This document shows, piece by piece, positions 51,905-60,362 of a stretch of DNA of 64,000 nucleotides. The stretch comes from Leptospira venezuelensis (GTDB lineage: Bacteria > Spirochaetota > Leptospiria > Leptospirales > Leptospiraceae): the NCBI RefSeq assembly GCF_002150035.1, contig NZ_NETS01000010.1, positions 868,001 to 932,000 of the forward strand. Reading direction: 5' to 3'. The notes beneath the pieces were generated by a model, which saw only the letters and a program-made list of their open reading frames with translations, was not told the origin of the DNA and made no database searches. A program made the position numbers and the translations under genes. Every line of letters starts with the position of its first letter. The first letter of the stretch is position 1.

Positions 51905-53965
51905 TTATTTCTCTTTTTGTTTTTTGTCTGGTTCGGGATTGCTTCCGCCAAATAGGCCGGTAACGCCGTCCCAAAGATCTCGGACATATTCTCCGATCAC
52001 GGACCCTGCGACACCACCTGCGTAAGGTCCTCCCAAAGGAATGAGATAAGGCCCGAGTAAAGTCATACCAGTATATACACTTCCTAGCCAGATAGGGTCA
52101 ACATAAGGTATACTCTTTCCAAAAGTTCCTGCATAAATAATTGGGATCTGCAAACCTTTACCTATATATTTTCCACCTAAGCGAAGATGTAATCTCATAT
52201 CTATCTTTTGATCAAAGCCTACTGTACCCTTCCCGTCTACATCCATTCCGCTGTTTTCAATTTCTAGTTTCAAATTGGGAAAATACATTTCGTTGCCTGA
52301 AATTTTCACATCAGATCTAAGAGTTTCGAATTTTAATTCTCTTCCATCGACTCCTTTGAATGCGATAATTTTACCTAGTGTGTTCAAGACTGGGATCATG
52401 AAGTTTGCATAACCAACTAGCTCTCCATTCTTGATGGTGATATTCCCGATCCCTTTCATATTGGCGAAAAGTTCAGTCACAGAATCTCTAGAATGATTTC
52501 TAATCTGCGTTTCGAAAGAAAACCAACTAGAAAGTTCGCCTTCCATAATTTTTTCGGATAAATAAGGTAAAAGAACCTTATCTACTTGAAGCCTATGAGC
52601 ATCCCCTTCCACTTCTATCTTCGGTATATCAGGATATATTTTAGCTTTTCCTAATATTTCTCCGTTATAGATGTATGCATGGAAATTCGGGATAGAAAGG
52701 AGCGGGTCCACATACTTTGCTTCCATTTTGATATGAGCAAATCTATGTTTGAATGCAAAAATATTATTTAATTCTCCGGTAAAATAGAAGATTCCTGGAG
52801 GAGAATTCGGATCGAAGAGGTCATCTCTGACACGAAATAGTTTTCCTATTTTTAAAAGATTGTGATAGTCTCCATAATCTGCTTTGATATCAAATTGACC
52901 TAAACTTCTGTTCTTCCAATTGACACTTCCTTTTGCAGAGGCTTTTGCTACACCTTCCCAAACTGCTTCTATAAAAGGAAAGGATACTTTTTTATTGATT
53001 AGGTCCAGATCAAAGTCCACATTCAATCTGATATTTCCGAAAGGAAGTCCTCCTTTATAAGCAAGATCCTTTACTTGATTTCGGACCTTAAATTTGAAGA
53101 TGGTGCCTTCTTCTTTTACTACTTCTGTTCTTCCGGAAAGCTTTGTTTTGGAGAAATCTCCTGCCGGGAAAATATTAAATATTTCTCTAAGCAATGAAAG
53201 AGAAAGTTCTTCCGTTTTTAAGATTGCACTGAATTGTAATTTCTCCCAATTTACTGGGAAGTTTTGCAGACCGCCTGTCATTTCCAAGTCGATAGGTTGA
53301 TCGTCTATTCTTCCTTGGAATAAAAGGTCTACATCCTTTCCGTAAAATGAAACAGAGGCCTGGGACTTTTTGAAATATACTATATATTTTTTATCATGGC
53401 TTTGTTCGTTATATACTAATGTAAAATTATCAATTTCGATATTCTTCAGACTTACTGCAAAAAAGTCCTCGGTAGAAAATCCGATTCGAGAGTTTACATC
53501 ATCCAGGAGTTCTTTTACGTTGCTCTTTTGTTCGATCTGCTTCTTCTTTCCATTCAAATATTCTACTATATCGAAAGATCCGTCTTTCCTTCTTTCCAGA
53601 TGAAGGGATCCTCCGTTAATGGAAATATCTCTGATCTCTATTACTCTTTTGATAAGACCGAACCAAGAAATATCTATATCTACCTTATCGCTGACAGCAA
53701 TAAGTACGTTGTCTTTTCGAATTTCAATTTGATCCAATTCGATCCCGGGAAAGGGTAGAAGGTATAGATCCGAATCTGCAACTTTGATATCTAGATCGGT
53801 TGAACTTCTGAGGCGGTCTAGTATAAATTCTTTATATACATCCTTCCTTTGAACAAAAGGTATATAAACGATCAGTACGAATAATAATATAAAGAATCCG
53901 ATAGCAGAGATATATCGGATCTTGTTCTCTTCTAAATACCGATTGAGTACATCCCAGGAGCGCAT
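51905..53965 (-). CDS. AsmA-family protein
   Basis: 686 residues. One N-terminal membrane helix (ISAIGFFILLFVLIVYIPF) is followed by an AsmA-like domain: VYKEFILDRLRSSTDLDIKV...IELDQIEIRKDNVLIAVSDKVDIDIS, then repeated beta segments and a C-terminal stretch with MRLHLRLGGKYIGKG. AsmA-like proteins form long beta grooves thought to carry lipids between membranes. The ATG lies two bases past the stop of the upstream ATPase gene, so it is the fifth gene of the transporter operon. Confidence 0.8.
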   Translation of the reverse strand: MRSWDVLNRYLEENKIRYISAIGFFILLFVLIVYIPFVQRKDVYKEFILDRLRSSTDLDIKVADSDLYLLPFPGIELDQIEIRKDNVLIAVSDKVDIDISWFGLIKRVIEIRDISINGGSLHLERRKDGSFDIVEYLNGKKKQIEQKSNVKELLDDVNSRIGFSTEDFFAVSLKNIEIDNFTLVYNEQSHDKKYIVYFKKSQASVSFYGKDVDLLFQGRIDDQPIDLEMTGGLQNFPVNWEKLQFSAILKTEELSLSLLREIFNIFPAGDFSKTKLSGRTEVVKEEGTIFKFKVRNQVKDLAYKGGLPFGNIRLNVDFDLDLINKKVSFPFIEAVWEGVAKASAKGSVNWKNRSLGQFDIKADYGDYHNLLKIGKLFRVRDDLFDPNSPPGIFYFTGELNNIFAFKHRFAHIKMEAKYVDPLLSIPNFHAYIYNGEILGKAKIYPDIPKIEVEGDAHRLQVDKVLLPYLSEKIMEGELSSWFSFETQIRNHSRDSVTELFANMKGIGNITIKNGELVGYANFMIPVLNTLGKIIAFKGVDGRELKFETLRSDVKISGNEMYFPNLKLEIENSGMDVDGKGTVGFDQKIDMRLHLRLGGKYIGKGLQIPIIYAGTFGKSIPYVDPIWLGSVYTGMTLLGPYLIPLGGPYAGGVAGSVIGEYVRDLWDGVTGLFGGSNPEPDKKQKEK

Positions 53966-53966
53966 G

Positions 53967-54929
53967 TTATTTTCCGTCCGGAAAATGACAATAGGACTTA
54001 TGGCCTTCGCCTAAGTCTTTCCATTCAGGGGTAGTCTCGGAACAGATCTCTTTCGCGATTGGGCAACGAGTATGGAAATGACAACCTTTCGGTTTTTTTA
54101 ATATACTTGGCACTTCACCTTGGAGAGGAGTTTTTCGGATCTTTCGATTTTCTACTTCGAATACAGCTCCAAACAGAGCCTTTGTATAAGGATGAGAAGG
54201 TTTGTCTGCAATTTGGGATTTTGTGCCTATCTCTACGATTTTTCCCAAATACATGACAGCGATCTTATCTGAGATAGATTTTACGATCCCCAAATCGTGA
54301 GAGATAAACAAATAAGAAAGACCAAAATCAGCTTTCAGTTTTTGTAATAGAAGAAGTACCTGAGCCTGGTTGGATACGTCCAAAGCCGAAACAGCTTCGT
54401 CAAAAAGTATAAATTCGGGTTTTAGAATAAGCGCTCTAGCAATAGCTATCCTTTGTCTTTGTCCTCCCGAAAATTCATGAGGATATCTATTTAGGATCTC
54501 GGGAGAGAGCCCTACTTTTTCCAAAATATCGGCTGCTTCTTTTTCAGCTTTCTCATCCGTATAATTTTCGTGGATAAATAATCCTTCAGTTAAAATATCT
54601 TTAATATTTCTTCTTGGATTCAGAGAAGAATAAGGATCTTGGAATACGATCTGGATCTGTTTTCGGAGAGGTAAAAATTCTTTTTCTCTTAGATCTAAGA
54701 TCTCTTTTCCTTTGAAAAAGATGGATCCAGAATCTGATTTTAGAAGTCTGAGTATTGCCCTGCCTAAAGTGGACTTTCCGCAGCCGGATTCTCCTACTAG
54801 ACTGAAGGTTTCTCCTTCTTCCATTTCTAGATTAACATTCTCAACAGCTTTGATTACAGATTTTCTTCCGCCGAAGAAACCTTCTTTTCCGTAGCTTACA
54901 TTCAGATCTTTGATCTCTAAAAGTTTCAT
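53967..54929 (-). CDS. Peptide-type ABC transporter ATPase (OppF/second half of YejF)
   Basis: 320 residues. Walker A GESGCGKST, signature SGGQRQRIAIARA, Walker B FILFDEAVSALD, and the oligopeptide C-terminal element GCHFHTRCPIA. It pairs with the preceding ATPase. In E. coli YejF both are fused in one protein; here they are separate genes overlapping by four bases. It powers import by the two permeases upstream. Confidence 0.88.
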   Translation of the reverse strand: MKLLEIKDLNVSYGKEGFFGGRKSVIKAVENVNLEMEEGETFSLVGESGCGKSTLGRAILRLLKSDSGSIFFKGKEILDLREKEFLPLRKQIQIVFQDPYSSLNPRRNIKDILTEGLFIHENYTDEKAEKEAADILEKVGLSPEILNRYPHEFSGGQRQRIAIARALILKPEFILFDEAVSALDVSNQAQVLLLLQKLKADFGLSYLFISHDLGIVKSISDKIAVMYLGKIVEIGTKSQIADKPSHPYTKALFGAVFEVENRKIRKTPLQGEVPSILKKPKGCHFHTRCPIAKEICSETTPEWKDLGEGHKSYCHFPDGK

Positions 54930-55918
54930 CCTGCAAGCTCCTTCTTCTCATTTAAGAAGCATGCGGAAAGATGTCCGGATCCATTCGTATTTTTTAATAT
55001 AGGCTTTACAGTATGACAATGTGAGAATACAAAATTACATCTGTCTGAATAATGACAGCCCTTAGGATAATTTCCAGGAGAAGGTAATCTTCCTTCGATC
55101 GGTTTAAAAACTCCGGTCTGCGAAAAATGAGAAGGCAAAGAATCTAAAAGGTCTTTTGTATATGGATGATTTGGCTCATCCAAAATTTGGTCTACCGTTC
55201 CAAGTTCAGCGATTCGCCCCGCGTACAATACGCAGATTCGATCAGCGATATGGCTGACCAAACCGAAATCATGAGAGATGAATAGTACGGATAAGTTCAT
55301 CTTTTCTTTGAGTCTAAGCAGGAGTTCTACCAATTGGGCCTGGACTGTAACATCCAATGCAGAAGTAGGCTCATCCGCGATCAGAAGTTCAGGATCACAC
55401 ATCAATGCCATCCCGATCCCGACCCTTTGTAAGATCCCACCGCTCAACTGATGAGGATAACAATTCATCCTTAATTTTATGTCAGTAATTCCTACTGCTC
55501 CAAGAAGATATTCGGCCTTATCTTCAGCTTCTTTGCGGGTTCCGAGTCCGTGTGCCAAAAATCCTTCTGTCATTTGGTCTTTTATTTTGCTTAAAGGATT
55601 TAAAGCGGAGAAGGGTTCCTGGAATACGTATGAGACTTTTTTTCCTCGGATCTTTCTTAAAGTTTCAGAGTCGGTTTGAAGAATATCCGTTCCTTGGAAT
55701 ATTACCTTTCCATTCGAGTATCTAAAAGATTCATGAGGAAGTAATTTTGTGATCGCAGCAGCACATACTGATTTTCCGCAACCAGATTCGCCTACGAGAG
55801 CGAGAACTTCTCCTTTTCTGATCTCAAAATTAATATCTTCTAATAATGGCACGAACTTCCCTTCTTTAGAAAGTTCTAAATTCAAGTTCGATACTTGGAG
55901 AATTGCTTCCGAATTCAT
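54926..55918 (-). CDS. Peptide-type ABC transporter ATPase (OppD/first half of YejF)
   Basis: 330 residues. Walker A GESGCGKSV, signature LSGGILQRVGIGMAL, Walker B LLIADEPTSALD, and the oligopeptide element GCHYSDRCNF. The signature GGILQR differs slightly from the usual GGMRQR/GGQRQR. Four-base overlaps with both neighbours show tight operon coupling. Confidence 0.88.
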   Translation of the reverse strand: MNSEAILQVSNLNLELSKEGKFVPLLEDINFEIRKGEVLALVGESGCGKSVCAAAITKLLPHESFRYSNGKVIFQGTDILQTDSETLRKIRGKKVSYVFQEPFSALNPLSKIKDQMTEGFLAHGLGTRKEAEDKAEYLLGAVGITDIKLRMNCYPHQLSGGILQRVGIGMALMCDPELLIADEPTSALDVTVQAQLVELLLRLKEKMNLSVLFISHDFGLVSHIADRICVLYAGRIAELGTVDQILDEPNHPYTKDLLDSLPSHFSQTGVFKPIEGRLPSPGNYPKGCHYSDRCNFVFSHCHTVKPILKNTNGSGHLSACFLNEKKELAG

Positions 55919-56955
55919 TCGTACGTTACCTTCTCCTTAGAATCAAAAGAATCACGTATCCCTTCCCCAATAAAGGATGAAAGAAGAATAGTCGCTGCCA
56001 AAGCCAAAGAAGGAAAATCGATCAGCCACCAAGCTCGGAGATTATCCCTTCCTTGGCTTATCATTTCTCCCCAAGAAGGGTTAGGCGCAGGAATTCCATA
56101 ACCTAAAAAGTCGAGTGCACTTAAGATGGAGATCGAGCTGATAAGTGCAAAAGGTAAGAAGGTCACAAGTGGAGTGATCGCATTCGGGAGAATATGATTT
56201 TTCATAATACTCCAAGAGCTAGCACCTAACGCTTTTGCCGCATCCACATAGGTAAGAGCCTTGGATCTGTAAAATTCGCCCCTCATGTACATACTGATAC
56301 CTATCCAGCTCAATGCGGAATAAGTGATCCCGAGTACGATGAATCCTCTTCCAAAAAAAGAACCCATGATGAGTATCAAGTATAAGAAAGGAATAGCAGA
56401 TAGAATTTCGATAATTCTCTGCAGTATGATATCTGTTCTTTTTCCGTAATATCCTTGGATACCGCCTATAATTGTTCCGAAGAGAAATTCTATAACTACT
56501 AAGATGAGCCCGAAACTCATCGAATTTCTATATGCATAAAAGATCCGAGTGAACACATCTCTTCCTCTATCATCCGTTCCTAGCCAATGTTTTAAACTTG
56601 GAGGAGAAGGCGGATTTTCGTTGTCATCAATCGTTTCTAAATTGTCTTCGTTGTATCCATAAGGAACAGGAGGAAAAAGGATCCAGTTATCATCATCTTC
56701 TGCAAAATCTTCCCTTAATTTTAGTTTTTTATAATTCATGGGGGAATATTCGGATCCGCCAAAGTCCTTATCTGTATAACGGAAGAAGATAGGGAATTTC
56801 CAAGAATCGTCGTAAGAAACGATCCAAGGTTGATTATTTGCCAGTATGGGCGCAAATAAGGAAATGATATAAGAAGTCCCTAAAATCCAAAGAGAGATCC
56901 AGGCTTTTGTGTTGGATCTGAATTTTTCGAATCTTCTTTTGGCTAAAGAGTTCAT
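55915..56955 (-). CDS. Peptide-type ABC permease, YejE-like
   Basis: 346 residues. After the first membrane helix comes a long periplasmic insert (about residues 40-125, with WIVSYDDSWKFPIFFRY, DFGG and FPPVPYGYNED) before HWLGTDDRGRDVFTRI and the five core helices; this insert is a hallmark of YejE. The permease coupling loop reads EFYRSKALTYVDAAKALGASS. YejABEF of E. coli imports microcin C and other peptides. It overlaps the oppB-like gene by four bases. Confidence 0.88.
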   Translation of the reverse strand: MNSLAKRRFEKFRSNTKAWISLWILGTSYIISLFAPILANNQPWIVSYDDSWKFPIFFRYTDKDFGGSEYSPMNYKKLKLREDFAEDDDNWILFPPVPYGYNEDNLETIDDNENPPSPPSLKHWLGTDDRGRDVFTRIFYAYRNSMSFGLILVVIEFLFGTIIGGIQGYYGKRTDIILQRIIEILSAIPFLYLILIMGSFFGRGFIVLGITYSALSWIGISMYMRGEFYRSKALTYVDAAKALGASSWSIMKNHILPNAITPLVTFLPFALISSISILSALDFLGYGIPAPNPSWGEMISQGRDNLRAWWLIDFPSLALAATILLSSFIGEGIRDSFDSKEKVTYE

Positions 56956-57965
56956 GCTTCGAAATTGATCCTAGGGTCGATGATTACGTAACAAAGATCT
57001 GAAAGAATGTTTCCGATCAGAGAAAGAAAACTTTGGATGAGCAGTAATCCCATCATAAGATTGGTATCTCTTTCTGTAACTGCTTGGAAACCAAGTAAGC
57101 CGATCCCATCTATACTGAATACAAGCTCTATAATTAAAGATCCAGCTAAGACTAAACTTAAATTAGAACCAAATCCTGTGGCAATTGGGATTAAACTATT
57201 TCTAAAAGCGTGTTTGTAAATTGCGTCTTTAAAGGTTAAACCTTTAGAAATTGCAGTTCTAACATACTCTTTAGAGATCTGATCCAAGAGAGAATTTTTC
57301 ATTAAAAGAGTAAGCATGGCAAAAGATCCGGAAACATAACAGAGTACCGGTAAGAACATATGCTCTGCTCTATCTACAATCTTTTCAAAAAAATCCAAAT
57401 CATCGTAATTATCCGAATATTCATGCCCAAGAGGAAATACGGAAAACACTTCACCGGAAGAGAACAAATATAATAGCAACATTGAAAGTGCGAATACTGG
57501 AATCGAGTATGCTATTAAAATTATGATACTTGTTCCGCTATCGAATGCTTGTCCACTTTGGATCGCTTTACGAATTCCTAATGGAATACAGATTAGATAC
57601 GAAAGTAAAAATCCGGAAAGACCAAATGTGAGGGAAACAGGTATCTTTTCGAAAATGAGTTCGTTTACTGGGCGAGAATGTAATCTGGATTCTCCTAAAT
57701 CCAAACTTGCCACATCCCAAAGCCAATACAGATAAGCGATTGGCAATGGTTTGTCCAGACGTAGTTTTTGTTTTAAGATCTCTATTTCTTCATTATTGAT
57801 GAGAGAAGATCTGGCTCCATCTTCGTTGCCATATCCTCTTAATTTTGCGATCTCCCTTTCTAAGGGTCCACCCGGGGCCAAGTGGGATAAAATAAACACT
57901 AGGAAAGTGATTCCAAGGATAGTGGGAACGATCAGAAAGATCCTTTTTAAAAAATAATTTCTCAT
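56952..57965 (-). CDS. Peptide-type ABC permease, YejB/OppB-like
   Basis: 337 residues, six helices. N-terminal RIFLIVPTILGITFLVFIL and the coupling loop DQISKEYVRTAISKGLTFKDAIYKHAFRNSL are typical. It is the first gene of an operon of two permeases, two ATPases and an AsmA-like protein. No substrate-binding protein (YejA/OppA) is adjacent: upstream, 102 bases away, is a lipocalin-like exported protein instead. Confidence 0.88.
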   Translation of the reverse strand: MRNYFLKRIFLIVPTILGITFLVFILSHLAPGGPLEREIAKLRGYGNEDGARSSLINNEEIEILKQKLRLDKPLPIAYLYWLWDVASLDLGESRLHSRPVNELIFEKIPVSLTFGLSGFLLSYLICIPLGIRKAIQSGQAFDSGTSIIILIAYSIPVFALSMLLLYLFSSGEVFSVFPLGHEYSDNYDDLDFFEKIVDRAEHMFLPVLCYVSGSFAMLTLLMKNSLLDQISKEYVRTAISKGLTFKDAIYKHAFRNSLIPIATGFGSNLSLVLAGSLIIELVFSIDGIGLLGFQAVTERDTNLMMGLLLIQSFLSLIGNILSDLCYVIIDPRINFEA

Positions 57966-58067
57966 TCTGATTTAAGTCCGTTAAAAATCAAGACCCGCCT
58001 CGGGCATCGAACAATTTTCCATAGTGTTTGCCAGGGATAAAGGTTTTTTCTCCGTATTAATCTGCAA

Positions 58068-59198
58068 TTAACGGAAAGGTTTTAGTTCTAGGTAACCTTT
58101 TCCTTTTACGGATTTTCCTTCTATATCTCCACCGACTTTAACTGCGCCTTCCCAATAAATTAGTCCAGTGCTAGATCTTGCGTCGAATTCCTGCTCTTCG
58201 AATTTGGGCGAGATATTCAAATTAAACCGTTCGGAAATTAATTTCCATCGTAATTTATAGGAATTCCCGGTTTGGTCACTTTTCCAGGTTTTATCTTCTG
58301 GAACAAATTTCAGATCGTTCTCATTTTCTAGAGAGATTACTTTTCCATCGGGAGAGCGGTAAGTCCCAAAAGTTTCGATGTCTCCGGCTCTGTTCTTGAA
58401 ATTGAATGCCATGATATCGGAACCGTCTTCCATTTGTATACAGATCCAATCCCAGGAAATATCTTTGGAGGAAAGATCGAATGCGGCTTCAGTGCCTTCT
58501 GGACTACTCCATTCATGATCCATCCAACTTGTGCCGGATTTGACATGATATTCTTTTCCTTCTAGATAAAGAGAACCTTTGGTTTCTAAACGAGGAATAC
58601 TGTAATAATAGGAGAAAAATTTTGGATTCTTTCTGCTCTTGAGTGATTTTCCGTTTTTGCCATGAATCAGAATATTTTTTGGCTTAGCGGTGAGTTCCAA
58701 TTCCAAGCCGAAGCCTGAGTCGGTTCTCGGAAAAGCAGAGATCCTAAAATCTGCAGGACCGGTGGCTTCCATACGATAGTCCCCGCTCCATAAGTTACTC
58801 TTGTCTTGGCCGGCGACTCCGCCTAATTCTCTTTCGATGGTTTGGGAGATCTTATGTTTTTCGTCTTCCAGATCGGAAATTGCAAAGTGAACAGGATACA
58901 ATGCAACTTTGGGTCCAAGGTAAGCTCGGAAGAAGCTTAACTCATATCCTAACTCTTTACCTTCTTCCGTATCTAAGATACCAATGAAATAACACCATTC
59001 TACTCTGTAGCCTTTATGAAAGAAATGATCTTGGGGAAATTTAAAACTTTTGCTTTGGCCCTCTTTTAGATCGGTCTTAGGGGCAGCGAATCCGCTTCCA
59101 CTCGAGATTAAGAGCATAGATGAGAACAGAACTGAAACGAGAATCCTGGAGGTTTTATTTGGTCTTACGACTCTATTTGTTAAAAATTGGAAGGGCAT
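58068..59198 (-). CDS. Exported lipocalin-like protein of the AttH/CrtC family
   Basis: 376 residues. Signal peptide (ILVSVLFSSMLLISSGSGFAA). The mature protein fits the AttH/CrtC (carotenoid 1,2-hydratase-like) fold: FPQDHFFHKGYRVEWCYFIG at the start, then LGYELSFFRAYLG, TSWMDHEWSSPEG and DWICIQMEDGSDIMAFNF. The paired DHEW/WDW motifs are typical. Members are usually encoded next to an ABC permease, and their function is mostly unknown. It sits just upstream of the Yej-type operon in the same direction, so it may act with it. No carotenoid genes are nearby. Confidence 0.8.
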   Translation of the reverse strand: MPFQFLTNRVVRPNKTSRILVSVLFSSMLLISSGSGFAAPKTDLKEGQSKSFKFPQDHFFHKGYRVEWCYFIGILDTEEGKELGYELSFFRAYLGPKVALYPVHFAISDLEDEKHKISQTIERELGGVAGQDKSNLWSGDYRMEATGPADFRISAFPRTDSGFGLELELTAKPKNILIHGKNGKSLKSRKNPKFFSYYYSIPRLETKGSLYLEGKEYHVKSGTSWMDHEWSSPEGTEAAFDLSSKDISWDWICIQMEDGSDIMAFNFKNRAGDIETFGTYRSPDGKVISLENENDLKFVPEDKTWKSDQTGNSYKLRWKLISERFNLNISPKFEEQEFDARSSTGLIYWEGAVKVGGDIEGKSVKGKGYLELKPFR

Positions 59199-59378
59199 AT
59201 ATCGTCCTTTTCATTCTATTTCGGACAAAGTCCTGAGAAATTAGACCCGACCATGGTTTCTTTTTCTTTTTAAGTATTCAATCGATTCGTTTTTTTTATT
59301 TTTAGATTCGGAGAAGATCCAAAAATTTGAAATACGTGGGAGATCTTTAGATCTGTTTTTAAACACGGGATTGATATT

Positions 59379-60362
59379 ATGGCGAATCCTAAACCCAGAA
59401 GCGAGAGACAAAAAGTCAAAAAATTCCTACAATATGTATTCGCAAGAATATTGGTAGGAACCCTATCTATCTTCCCTTATGTCCTTAGGGGAAAGATCCT
59501 ATATCGTATTATTCGATTCCTGGCCAAAACGACAGGCGCGACTAAAAAAAGGATCGAAAGACATATACGTACTGCATTCCCTCAAATATCAGAATCAGAG
59601 ATACAAGAGTATATTCTTCATAACCTCAGAAACCTTTCCCATATGGCTAACGAGTTTTGTGAAGAACCTAGAATGAACAGAAAGTTCATAGATAAATGGG
59701 TAACCTTCTTACCTGATAAAGAAACGCATGTCAGGCTATTTGAAAAAGGTGGGATTCTAGTTTTAGGCCATCTGGGTAACTGGGAAACGATGGGAGTTTC
59801 CATTTGTTATACTGCTCCTAAAAATGATTTGTACGTATTTGCAAAAAGACAATCCAATCCTTGGTCCAACGCTTGGATCGAAAAAAACAGAGCCTCTCAA
59901 AGAATTAAGCTAGTCTATACGGATGAAAGTCCTAGGAAGGCATTAACTTTGTTAAAACAAGGAAAGTTAGTCGCGTTTATATCGGATCAGGACGCAGGCA
60001 AGACAGGGTCCTTCTTTCCATTTTTAGGAAATATGGCTTCTACTTTCTTAGGACCGGCAACATTTGCCAGAATGACTGATGTGCCAATTTTATTCTGCAG
60101 CAGTTGGTATGATAAAACCGGAAAGTTATATTTTCATGTAGAAGAATTCGAAAGACCAAATCTGGATCCTAGAAAGGACCCGGAACTTTGGGAAAGAGAA
60201 TTTACTTACAAATGGGTAAAACGTTTAGAAGAAGAAGTCTATAAACATCCTGGGGATTATTTCTGGCTGCATAGACGTTGGCATACCAAGCCGGAAAATA
60301 AAGAAGAGCTAGATAAGTTTTGGAAAGAATTTAAATCTTCTTCTGAAAAATCTAAAGTATAA
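59379..60362 (+). CDS. LpxL/HtrB-type late acyltransferase
   Basis: 327 residues. An N-terminal membrane helix (ARILVGTLSIFPYVL) and the catalytic HxxxxE pair His131/Glu136 in LGHLGNWE are present; SDQDAGKTGSFFPFLGN and PILFCSSWY fit the family. Such enzymes add secondary acyl chains to lipid A or acylate other lipids on the inner leaflet. The ATG at 59379 has no strong site. It converges on the sulfatase-fold gene with no intergenic base. Lipid A is a likely acceptor but is not proved. Confidence 0.85.
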   Translation: MANPKPRSERQKVKKFLQYVFARILVGTLSIFPYVLRGKILYRIIRFLAKTTGATKKRIERHIRTAFPQISESEIQEYILHNLRNLSHMANEFCEEPRMNRKFIDKWVTFLPDKETHVRLFEKGGILVLGHLGNWETMGVSICYTAPKNDLYVFAKRQSNPWSNAWIEKNRASQRIKLVYTDESPRKALTLLKQGKLVAFISDQDAGKTGSFFPFLGNMASTFLGPATFARMTDVPILFCSSWYDKTGKLYFHVEEFERPNLDPRKDPELWEREFTYKWVKRLEEEVYKHPGDYFWLHRRWHTKPENKEELDKFWKEFKSSSEKSKV

